NCBI RefSeq assembly: GCF_014204795.1
Contig: NZ_JACHMB010000001.1
Span: 1,984,001 to 2,048,000 of the forward strand
Length of the DNA stretch: 64,000 nucleotides
Direction: 5' to 3'
Source of the DNA: Nonomuraea jabiensis
GTDB lineage: Bacteria; Actinomycetota; Actinomycetes; Streptosporangiales; Streptosporangiaceae
Numbering within the stretch: position 1 is the stretch's first letter; each line of letters begins with the position of its first letter. Below the pieces are notes generated by a model. The model was not told the DNA's origin, did no database searches, and saw nothing but the letters and a program-made list of their open reading frames with translations. Shown here in pieces: positions 28,419-35,696 of the stretch. Position numbers and translations under genes: made by a program.

Positions 28419-29712
28419 GGCTCTGGACCTTCTCCTTGGCGGCGGCCAGCAGGGCCGCGTAGTCGGCGCCCGGGGTGAGCGACTTCTGCAGCGTCGGGAT
28501 CAGCACGGTGTCCACGATCTGCTGCCACTTGGGCGTCGCGGGGCGTGGCTTGGTGGCGGTCGCGTTGAGGGTCTCCAGCAGCGGCTTGAAGTGCTCGTAG
28601 CCGGGCTTGTCGGCGTACTGCTCGAACGCCGACTTCCGCGCGGCGAGCCCGAGCGAGGACTCGATCGCCATCGCGTTGTTGTCGTAGGCGAACTTGACGA
28701 ACTCGGTGGCCAGGTCGGCCTGCTTGGTGGCCTTCGGCACCGACAGGTACCAAGGGCCGGGGATGCCCGCCACGCCGGCCGCGCCGCCGATCATGGGAGC
28801 GGCGCCGACCTTGCCGTGTACCGGGGAGTCCTTGGGGATGAGCGGGAACGCGTGCGCCCAGAACCGCGTCATCGCCGTCTTGCCCTGGTTGAACAGGTTC
28901 TGCGCGCCCGCCCAGTCGAGCTGCTCGGCGCCGGGCGGGCTCACCTTGAGCTTGTTGTTCAGGTCGCTGTAGAACGTCAGCGCCTTCAGGTGCTGCTCGT
29001 TGTCGATGATGACCTGGCCGGAGGCGTCCAGGACCACGCCCGGCGACCCGGCCTGGAGCACGTGCGCGAGCCATTCGGTCTCGACCGCGCCCTTGACGTC
29101 GGTGCCGGACAGCTTGCCGTCGCGGGTGAAGAACGTCGCCGCGTCATTGAACTGATCCCACGTCGTGGGCGGGGCGAGCTCGTAGCCGTACTTCTTCTTG
29201 AAGGCGGCCTGCTCGCCGGCGTCCTCGAACAGGTCCTTGCGGTAGAAGAGGATCTCGGCGTTCGTCCACACCGGCATGCCGACGAACGTGCCGCCGACCT
29301 GCGCCTCGGTCACCAGGGCCGGGAACAGGTCGGCCTTGACGTCCGCGGTGAACAGCTCGGTCAGGGGGCGGACGGCGCCGGCGAACGCGGTCAGCCAGAT
29401 CGCGTCCAGCGCGGCCACGTCGAAGCTGAGGGCGCCGGAGGACAGCTCGCCGGACAACCGGTTGAACAGGCCGTCGTACGGCAGCTCGATGAACGTCACC
29501 TTCGCGCCGGTCTTCCTGGTGAACGCCTCAGCGATCTTGGTCAGCTCCGCCTTGCCGCCCGCCTCGACCAGGACGCTGAGCGCCTTGGCACCGCCCGTAC
29601 CCGATCCGGTCGTGGTCCCGCCTGCGCCACACGCGGTGGCCATTGCCGCCAGACCCGACACGCCCGTCCACTTCAACAGGTCGCGCCGGGACAGGCCAGA
29701 GTTGTGAGACAT
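28408..29712 (-). CDS. Sugar ABC transporter substrate-binding lipoprotein
   Basis: 434 aa from ATG 29712 (GGGAGAG upstream); the long upstream open frame is not coding. The N-terminus combines a twin-arginine motif (SRRDLLKW) with a lipobox ending LAAMATAC, so it is likely a Tat-exported lipoprotein. The body is a family-1 extracellular binding protein (FTRKTGAKVTFIELPYDGLF; GLAARKSAFEQYADKPGYEH). First gene of the minus-strand operon, controlled by the palindrome at 29774-29789. Expected ligand is a GH91 product. Confidence 0.92.
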   Translation of the reverse strand: MSHNSGLSRRDLLKWTGVSGLAAMATACGAGGTTTGSGTGGAKALSVLVEAGGKAELTKIAEAFTRKTGAKVTFIELPYDGLFNRLSGELSSGALSFDVAALDAIWLTAFAGAVRPLTELFTADVKADLFPALVTEAQVGGTFVGMPVWTNAEILFYRKDLFEDAGEQAAFKKKYGYELAPPTTWDQFNDAATFFTRDGKLSGTDVKGAVETEWLAHVLQAGSPGVVLDASGQVIIDNEQHLKALTFYSDLNNKLKVSPPGAEQLDWAGAQNLFNQGKTAMTRFWAHAFPLIPKDSPVHGKVGAAPMIGGAAGVAGIPGPWYLSVPKATKQADLATEFVKFAYDNNAMAIESSLGLAARKSAFEQYADKPGYEHFKPLLETLNATATKPRPATPKWQQIVDTVLIPTLQKSLTPGADYAALLAAAKEKVQSLAQ

Positions 29713-29773
29713 GGTGCTCTCTCCCGTCAGCCCGGGGCTCATGCGGTGCGCCCCGAACCGCCACTGAGCTAAA

Positions 29774-29789
29774 ACGTTTGCGCAAACGT
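29774..29789. promoter_or_regulatory. LacI-type operator before the ABC/fructan operon
   Basis: ACGTTTGCGCAAACGT is a perfect 16-bp palindrome with the TTTGCGCAAA centre typical of LacI/GalR operators, flanked by AGCT on both sides. It lies about 60 nt upstream of the binding-protein start. Confidence 0.8.
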
Positions 29790-29863
29790 AGCTCCCGCAT
29801 CGGACGAGGTCAAGATGGTGTCGGAAACATTGTCGCAATCCCCGTGAAACGCGCCTTCGCTCT

Positions 29864-29881
29864 TGCGGAATCGATTCAGCA
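29864..29881. promoter_or_regulatory. LacI-type operator before the PfkB kinase gene
   Basis: TGCGGAATCGATTCAGCA is palindromic at 8 of 9 pairs with a central CG. It lies 36 nt upstream of the kinase start and shares one half with the site at 21894-21911, unlike the ACGTTT palindrome at 29774. Confidence 0.65.
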
Positions 29882-29916
29882 GATGTCACCATGTCGCCGG
29901 CATGAGGGGAGAGCAC

Positions 29917-30825
29917 ATGACGTTCCTGGTGATCGGCGAGAGCATCGTCGACCTGATCGGCTCGCCCGGCGCATGGCGGTTCAACGCCGTCGCGGGAGGC
30001 AGTCCGCTCAACGTCGCGGTCGCGCTGGCCACGCTCGGGCAACCGGTCAGACTCGCCGGCGAGATCGGCGGCGACTTCTTCGGCGATCTGCTGCGGGGCC
30101 ATCTCGGCAGGTACGGAGTCGGGCACGGCGAGCTCGTCCCCAGCGCCGCGACCAGCCTGGCCTTCGCCAGGGTCGGCGACGACGGGTCGGCGTCCTACGA
30201 CTTCCGGTTCGACTGGCGCTTCTCCGGCCCCGTCTCGCTCGACGGCGTCACCTGCCTGCACACCGGATCACTGGCCACGCTCGTCCCGCCCGGTGGCCCG
30301 CATGTCCGCGACGTGATGCGGGCCGCGGCCGACGCCGGGGTCATCGTCTCCTACGACCCCAACATCCGCCCCTCGCTCATCGGCGACCGGGCGACCGCGC
30401 TGACGCTGGTCGAGGACTGTGTACGGCTCTCGAGGCTGGTCAAGGTCAGCGCGGAGGACCTGGCCTGGCTGTATCCTGGCGAGGCCGGCCCGAACGCGGC
30501 GAAACGCTGGGCGGCGTGGCCGGGAGAGCGCCTGGTCGTGGTGACCCGAGGCGGCGACGGCGCGTCGGCGATCCTCGGCGACTCGGTGATCACCTGCCCC
30601 GCTCCCGTCGTCGAAGTCGTCGACACGGTCGGCGCGGGCGACACCTTCACCGCCGCCTATCTCACGGTTCTCGGTGACGGCGAGCTCACCGAGGAGCGCG
30701 TCCGCGACGCGCTGCGCTACGGATGCGCGGCGGCGGCCGTGGTATGCACCCGGGAGGGCGCGGTGCCGCCCGAACCGCACGAGATCGACGGGCTGCTCGA
30801 CCAGCAGTGGGCCACCGTCACTTGA
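29917..30825 (+). CDS. PfkB-family carbohydrate kinase, probable fructokinase
   Basis: 302 aa from ATG 29917, chosen for GGGGAGAG immediately upstream; upstream in-frame ATGs lack it. The ribokinase/PfkB signatures are complete: N-terminal GGSPLNVAVALATLGQPV, substrate Asp region early (ESIVDLIG), and the C-terminal VDTVGAGDTFTAAYL with the catalytic Asp and anion hole. Divergent from the fructan operon, with its own operator. Predicted to convert cytoplasmic fructose to fructose phosphate. Its 3' end overlaps the broken permease gene (30818-31489) on the other strand by 8 nt. Confidence 0.92.
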   Translation: MTFLVIGESIVDLIGSPGAWRFNAVAGGSPLNVAVALATLGQPVRLAGEIGGDFFGDLLRGHLGRYGVGHGELVPSAATSLAFARVGDDGSASYDFRFDWRFSGPVSLDGVTCLHTGSLATLVPPGGPHVRDVMRAAADAGVIVSYDPNIRPSLIGDRATALTLVEDCVRLSRLVKVSAEDLAWLYPGEAGPNAAKRWAAWPGERLVVVTRGGDGASAILGDSVITCPAPVVEVVDTVGAGDTFTAAYLTVLGDGELTEERVRDALRYGCAAAAVVCTREGAVPPEPHEIDGLLDQQWATVT

Positions 30826-31489
30826 CGGCTCCTCCGGTGATGCCGGAGATGATCCGTCTTTGGGCGACGACGAAGACGACGACCAGCGGCAGGCTCATGA
30901 GCACGACGTAGGCGAAAACGAGGTTCCAGTTGTTCTGATACAGGTTGCTGCTCGCCACCGACTACAGGTTCAGGGGAAGTGTCGAGTACGTCCCTCCGCC
31001 GAGCACGAAGAAGGCGTAGAAGACGTCATTCCAGATGTAGAGGCAGATGAGGATCGTGGCGGTCGCGATGACCGGGCGCAGCAGCGGCAGGACGACCTTG
31101 ATGAAGATGCCGAGCGGCCGTGCGCCGTCCATGCGGGCCGCTTCCTCCACCTCGACCGGTATGGTCCGCACGAAACCGGTGACGAAGAAGATCACCAGGG
31201 ACATGTACATGCCCATGTAGACCAGCATCATGCCGGCGACGGACAGCACCATGACCAGCAGGCTGCCGAACAGCGCCCACAGCATGCGGCCCTGCGTGAA
31301 CGCCTGGGAGTAGTTGTCCCACAGGTGCCACACCCGGGGGAGGGACAGGTCGGGCAGGTTCGCCTCGCCTTGCGACTTGGCAGAGGTCACCAGGGCCAGC
31401 CACAGCGGGATTCCGATGACGACGGCGGTCAGGATGATGACGACGGCCGGGTGAACGAGGCGGGACCAGCCCCGGGCGGAGCTCCTCAC
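30818..31489 (-). pseudogene. Second MalG-like ABC permease with in-frame amber stop
   Basis: A GTG at 31489 overlaps the upstream permease stop as GTGA. The frame reads through membrane helices and an EAA loop (VEVEEAARMDGARPLGIFIK), meets TAG at 30962-30964 (codon 176), then continues in the same frame as NLYQNNWNLVFAYVVLMSLP and ends RRIISGITGGAVK at a TGA at 30818-30820. That tail is the normal MalG C-terminus. So one nonsense codon separates it from an intact 223-aa permease. Either a point-mutated pseudogene or a sequencing error; readthrough is unlikely but possible. Confidence 0.75.
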
Positions 31490-31662
31490 AGGACACGCTC
31501 CCTCTTGCGCAGGTAGCCGATGACAGGGAAGGCCAGCAGGGCGACCAGGAGAAGGAGGGCGAGGCTCATCGTGGTCGCCTGGGCGAACAGGCCGTTGCCG
31601 TAGACGCGGAAGATGTAGATGTCGAGCACCTCGGTCTGCTGTGCGGGCCCTCCTCCCGTGGT
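31486..31662 (-). pseudogene. C-terminal remnant of a MalF-like ABC permease
   Basis: About 58 residues survive: GGGPAQQTEVLDIYIFRV, one membrane helix and the basic end YLRKRERVL. The TGGGP...EVLDxYIYR pattern closes MalF-type permeases. The homology stops near 31662, where unrelated sequence and then an ISL3 transposase fragment follow. The rest of this second importer (most of MalF and the binding protein) is gone. Confidence 0.7.
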
Positions 31663-31833
31663 TTCTCGGCTGCCGCCGCGAGAAGGTGGACACCGCCAGC
31701 TGCGGGTCGAGAGCCGACGTCTACTCGATCTGCAGGGACGTCGGCGCCGACGACGCCCGCTGCGACAACCGCGCCGACGCGTACGGCACCTCGACCCTGA
31801 GGAAGGCCGCCATCTCCAGGCGCTCACCAGCGC

Positions 31834-32133
31834 ATGCCCCAGCTGGCGAAGCTCCGGCTGCGCGTCCGCCAGTTCGCCGAGATGATGATGCACCGCCACG
31901 GCCGCAACCTGGAGACCTGGATGAACGCGTTCCTCAACGACGACCTGCCTGAACTCCACTCCTTCGTCACCCGGCTACGCCACGACCAAGACGCCGTCAC
32001 CGCCGGCCTCACCCTGCCCTACAGCTCCGGGCCCGTCGAAGGGCACGTCAACCGGACCAAGATGCTCAAGCGACAGATGTACGGCCGCGCTAACCCCGAT
32101 CTCCTGCGCAAACGAATCCTACTGGCCGACTGA
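31834..32133 (+). pseudogene. ISL3-family transposase, C-terminal fragment
   Basis: 99 residues with the ISL3 landmarks LHSFVTRLRHDQDAVTAGLT, LPYSSGPVEGHVNRTKM and LKRQMYGRANPDLLRKR. The N-terminal zinc-finger, HTH and most of the DDE core are missing. An element end probably lies just downstream: AGTGTGCCTGATC at 32153-32165, which recurs inverted at 34385-34397. Bases 31663-31833 upstream are unassigned. Confidence 0.75.
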
Positions 32134-32347
32134 CCAAGGTCCGATCACGGAAAGTGTGCCTGATCCAGTTTTGCGGCGTCGTCGAGACTCGGTCTCATGC
32201 GGAACGAACATTCGCTCGGTGCGGGCGGACCGGAGTTCGTCGACGGTACCTCTTGAATGTGCCGAAATAATCTGGCAACGTCACGAGCGCCAGATGGTCA
32301 CCCTTCCCCTCCATGCCCTGATTTGTGTAAACCGCTTTGCGGTACGA

Positions 32348-32363
32348 ATGTTAGCGCTAACAT
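32348..32363. promoter_or_regulatory. LacI-type operator before the GH62 gene
   Basis: ATGTTAGCGCTAACAT is a perfect 16-bp palindrome with a central CG, about 150 nt upstream of the GH62 start. GTTAGCGCTAAC is a common LacI-family operator core in actinomycete hemicellulase genes. No cognate regulator is adjacent. Confidence 0.7.
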
Positions 32364-32515
32364 CAACTTTGACGAGAAGCTTCCATGACGTCCCACGGCG
32401 AGTCGGAGCGCAACAACGGCAGCCTCCCGTGGCGACCAAACCCGGAGTTGGGAACGAGCTCTTCTGCGACGCATAACGCGCCTCGCGCGGGCGCTGACAC
32501 CGAAGGAGAATCGCC

Positions 32516-34042
32516 TTGAGTTCGATGGTCTCGGCCGGAGCGGGCGTGTCACCGCCGGCGGTGCGCCGGCATGCGGGTCGCGTTCGACGCAGCCGTTTCA
32601 AGTCCGTCCTGATCACCGCGGTCACGACCGTTTTAGCCGCTGCGTCGGCGCTCGCGATCACCCCCGATGCGGCGTCGGCGGCGACCGTCGACACGAACGC
32701 CTGGTACGTGCTGGTCAACCGCAACAGCGGCAAGGCGATGGATGTCACGGGTGCCTCCACGGCCGACGGGGCGGTGATCGAGCAGTGGGCGCGCCACGAC
32801 GGGGCGAACCAGCAGTGGCAGTTCGTGGACTCCGGGGGCGGCTACTACCGGTTGAAGTCGAAGAACTCCGGCAAGGTGCTCGACGTCGACGGCTGGTCGA
32901 CCGCGGACGGCGCGAAGGTCCAGCAGTGGACGGACAACAACAGCACCAACCAGCAGTTCCGACTCGTGGACTCCGATGGCGGCTATCTCCGGCTGATCAA
33001 CCGCAACAGCGGCAAGGCCGTGGAAGTGACGGGCCTGTCGACCGCGGACGGGGCGGCCGTCGTGCAGTACGGCGATTGGAACGGCTCGAACCAGCAGTGG
33101 CAACTGGTCCGTGTGGGCGGCACCACGCCGGGGACGTGTTCGCTGCCGTCGACGTACCGCTGGTCCTCGACGGGCGCACTGGCGACGCCGAAGGCGGGCT
33201 GGGTTTCGCTCAAGGACTTCACCAACGTCGTCTACAACGGCAAGCATGTGGTCTACGGGTCGACGGTCGACTCCGCTGGGCAGCACTACGGCTCGATGAA
33301 CTTCGGGCCGTTCACGAACTGGTCGGACATGGCCTCGGCTCCGCAGAACACGATGAATCTCGGCACCGTCGCGCCCACGTTGTTCTACTTCACCCCGAAG
33401 AACATCTGGGTGCTCGCTTACCAGTGGGGTCCGACCACGTTCAGCTACCGGACCTCAAGCGACCCCACCAACGCGAACGGGTGGTCCGCGCCGCAGGAAC
33501 TCTTCTCGGGGAACATCCCCGGCGGCGGCGCCCTGGACCAGACGCTGATCGGCGACGGCACGAACATGTACCTGTTCTTCGCCGGTGACAACGGGAACAT
33601 CTACCGTGCCAGCATGCCGATCGGGAACTTCCCGGGCAGCTTCGGCACGTCCTACACGACGATCATGAGCGACACGACGGCGAACCTGTTCGAGGCGGTC
33701 GAGGTCTACAAGGTCAAGGACCAGAACCAGTACCTGATGCTCGTGGAGGCCATGGGCGCGAACGGGCGTTACTTCCGCTCGTTCACGGCAACCAGCCTGA
33801 GTGGTTCCTGGACCCCCCAGGCCGCGACCGAGAGCAACCCGTTCGCCGGCAAGGCCAACAGCGGCGCGACGTGGACCAACGACATCAGCCACGGCGACCT
33901 GGTGCGCACCAATCCCGACCAGACCAAGACCATCGACCCCTGCAACCTCCAACTCCTCTACCAGGGCCGCGACCCGCGCTCCGACGGCACGGCCTACAAC
34001 TCCCTGCCCTGGCGGCCGGGCGTGCTGACGCTCCAGCGCTGA
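32516..34042 (+). CDS. Secreted alpha-L-arabinofuranosidase, CBM13-GH62
   Basis: 508 aa. A TTG start at 32516 is favoured because AAGGAG lies 7 nt upstream; the next ATG at 32525 is too far from it. A long signal peptide ends near DAASAA. Residues about 60-200 are a ricin-type beta-trefoil (CBM13) with three repeats of RNSGKxxxVxGxSTADGA...QQW. From about 210 a complete GH62 catalytic domain follows: [57 protein letters not shown] and a closing [10 protein letters not shown]62 enzymes remove arabinose side chains from arabinoxylan outside the cell. Not part of the fructan pathway; likely a separate plant-polysaccharide cargo, bracketed by 13-bp inverted repeats. Confidence 0.93.
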   Translation: MSSMVSAGAGVSPPAVRRHAGRVRRSRFKSVLITAVTTVLAAASALAITPDAASAATVDTNAWYVLVNRNSGKAMDVTGASTADGAVIEQWARHDGANQQWQFVDSGGGYYRLKSKNSGKVLDVDGWSTADGAKVQQWTDNNSTNQQFRLVDSDGGYLRLINRNSGKAVEVTGLSTADGAAVVQYGDWNGSNQQWQLVRVGGTTPGTCSLPSTYRWSSTGALATPKAGWVSLKDFTNVVYNGKHVVYGSTVDSAGQHYGSMNFGPFTNWSDMASAPQNTMNLGTVAPTLFYFTPKNIWVLAYQWGPTTFSYRTSSDPTNANGWSAPQELFSGNIPGGGALDQTLIGDGTNMYLFFAGDNGNIYRASMPIGNFPGSFGTSYTTIMSDTTANLFEAVEVYKVKDQNQYLMLVEAMGANGRYFRSFTATSLSGSWTPQAATESNPFAGKANSGATWTNDISHGDLVRTNPDQTKTIDPCNLQLLYQGRDPRSDGTAYNSLPWRPGVLTLQR

Positions 34043-34064
34043 CCGCCTGACGCGCCAACCCCGC

Positions 34065-34105
34065 CGGGCCGGCACTTCCACCTCGCGGGTGGGGGTGCCG
34101 GCCCG
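34065..34105 (+). terminator. Terminator after the GH62 gene
   Basis: CGGGCCGGCAC (34065-34075) pairs with GTGCCGGCCCG (34095-34105), an 11-bp perfect stem; the loop contains a further CCACC/GGGTGG pairing. It begins 22 nt after the stop codon. Confidence 0.8.
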
Positions 34106-34135
34106 ATGGTCTTCGTGCCGGCAGGCGATGGGGAT

Positions 34136-34375
34136 GGTCCCGTGGTTGCTCGTGCTGCCGTTCGGCATCCACACGACGTCCGGACCGACGGTCGCGTTGC
34201 CCGCGCCGTCCAGCGTGGTGCCGGTGCCGCGGTTGATGATCTGGTAGCGGCCGCCGCCCACGCTGTTGAGCCGCCACTGCTGGTTGTTGCCGCCGTTCCA
34301 CGGTCACCGGAGGCAGTAGGCGCCGTTGGCCCTGTTGCCCCAGCTCTCGGCGACATGCGCTGCCCCATGCATCAA
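34136..34375 (-). pseudogene. Ricin-type (CBM13) lectin domain remnant
   Basis: Minus-strand frame reads AESWGNRANGAYCLR, a TGA, then in the same frame WNGGNNQQWRLNSVGGGRYQ and IINRGTGTTLDGAGN, ending shortly after DVVWMPNGSTSNH. QQW and the GTxLDxxG repeat are typical of beta-trefoil lectins. It is a fragment of a carbohydrate-binding protein pointing toward the GH62 gene, with an internal stop and both ends missing. Confidence 0.6.
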
Positions 34376-34404
34376 CCGGACATAGATCAGGCACACTAGT
34401 CATC

Positions 34405-34469
34405 ACGACAGCCCTTGGTTATAGATCTTCCTCCCTCGACAAGAAGAATGATCACCCAAGGGCTGTCGT
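34405..34469. repeat. 65-bp inverted-repeat element
   Basis: ACGACAGCCCTTGG (34405-34418) and CCAAGGGCTGTCGT (34456-34469) are perfect inverted repeats separated by 37 nt. This could be a strong terminator, a MITE-like remnant or abutted insertion-sequence ends; sequence alone does not decide. Confidence 0.6.
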
Positions 34470-34508
34470 ATTGAGAAATCTGGCGCGGCCTTACCAGCCA
34501 CCAAGGTT

Positions 34509-35412
34509 AATCGGGAACGCATGAACATGCCCACTCCAAATCCTGCCGACCATGCTTGGCTGACAGGCGATGACTTTCCCCTATTGGACGACCGGGTTGT
34601 GCGTCACCTTGCTCCCCAACAAGTCGCCCGACTGGGTGGAAGACATCCTGCGCACGTTCCTGGGTGCCGTGCCGGCCCTCGACACGACACAGCCGTACAT
34701 CGCCCACATACACGCCGCCGGCAGCGGGTCGATCATGTTCGAGAATGGCGGGTTCGGCGGCATGATGCTTGAGGTGATCCGCCGCCTTTCCCAGGGCACA
34801 AAGGCCGTCGTGGTGCTACGTGACTTCCTGGGCAACGCTGCGTTCGCCTATGCCATGGACGGCGAGATAATCACCGCATTCGATATCTATTTCCCGGGCG
34901 ACCGCCGGGGGCGGTCCCCCGACGCACTCGATGACCAACTGTCGGCAGTCGGCCTGCTACCGGCATACGAGTACGTGTTCGATGAGGACGTGGAAGAGGA
35001 GGACGAGCCGGAGCGGGTCACAGGTCGAGCGGCGTGGATCCTGCGGGTCACGATGTCAGGTGGGCCGGGCGTCCCCTTCGGCGCCGACCACGACCATCCG
35101 CGTCGGCCCCGGCAGGACCTGTCTCGGCCACAAAGCCCTGATCAAGTACGACTGCTGATGCCCGTAGCGGGCCGGTGCCCGGCACTCGAAGTCACGACCC
35201 GAGCTGGGCGCGGACACGACCTGTCTCCATGTGACGGTGGTGCGGTTCGTACAGGGCACGTGCCGCGCCAGACCGTCTCGGCCGCCGTCCGGTCGCCGAG
35301 GGCGTGGTGGGCGTCGCCGAGGCCCACCAGCGTGTCGGCCGCCGCCGCGGCACGGGCCGTCTTCGGCATCGGCGCGGCGTTCCCGCTGCTCATGGGCCAC
35401 GTCACAGCGCCG
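34509..35412 (+). repeat. Segmental duplication, copy B
   Basis: Same orientation as copy A (15196-16253). It starts at the shared AATCGGRAACGC just before the gene start and ends within the MFS remnant. Relative to copy A it has a 1-base insertion near 34578 and lacks about 150 bases that in copy A encode the end of the DUF6461-like protein. The remnants at 35192-35336 (TPR, minus strand) and about 35341-35405 (MFS) repeat those of copy A. Confidence 0.85.
34521..35020 (+). pseudogene. DUF6461-like candidate immunity gene, decayed copy
   Basis: Starts MNMPTPNPADHAWLTGDDFP like the gene at 15208, then a +1 insertion (TTTCCCCTATTGG against TTCCCCCATTGG) shifts the frame. From 34570 the second frame restores the homologous protein through VFDEDVEEEDEPERV, where a deletion joins it to noncoding downstream sequence that stays open to 35478. 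The last 57 or so residues of copy A are lost. No toxin gene precedes it. Orphan immunity copies are common near polymorphic toxin loci, but this one looks inactivated. Confidence 0.8.
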
Positions 35413-35696
35413 TCGTATCGGGTTGCCGGGATCGTCTGGAGACGGTGGGGTGGATCCCACCGTCGTCGCCGGCATTGACCAAGCAACCTGGACCGGGCGA
35501 TCCACCTCATGGAGGCCGGCGCGTGGCCCACGATCCCCTGCCACGACGGCCGCCGCACACTGGCGCGGCTGGCCGCAGACCGCCGGCGAGGCGGCGATCG
35601 TATGTCCCTCGAGCTCTTTCACGTGAACCGCCTGGACGAGGCGACGGCCGAGCTTGCACAGACATTCGACGGCGGCCGCGTCCCCTGCGTGATGAC
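35413..35696. other. No convincing gene (284 bases)
   Basis: A 63-codon frame at 35509-35700 ends in MSLELFHVNRLDEATAELAQ and a short tail and could be a truncated N-terminus of some enzyme, but I cannot place it, and it overlaps the stop of the LAL regulator by 4 nt on the other strand. Confidence 0.4.

Noticed and set aside
29713..30261. Upstream extension of the binding-protein frame
   Set aside because: It runs antisense through the operator region and into the PfkB gene; ATG 29712 starts a clear Tat lipoprotein signal.
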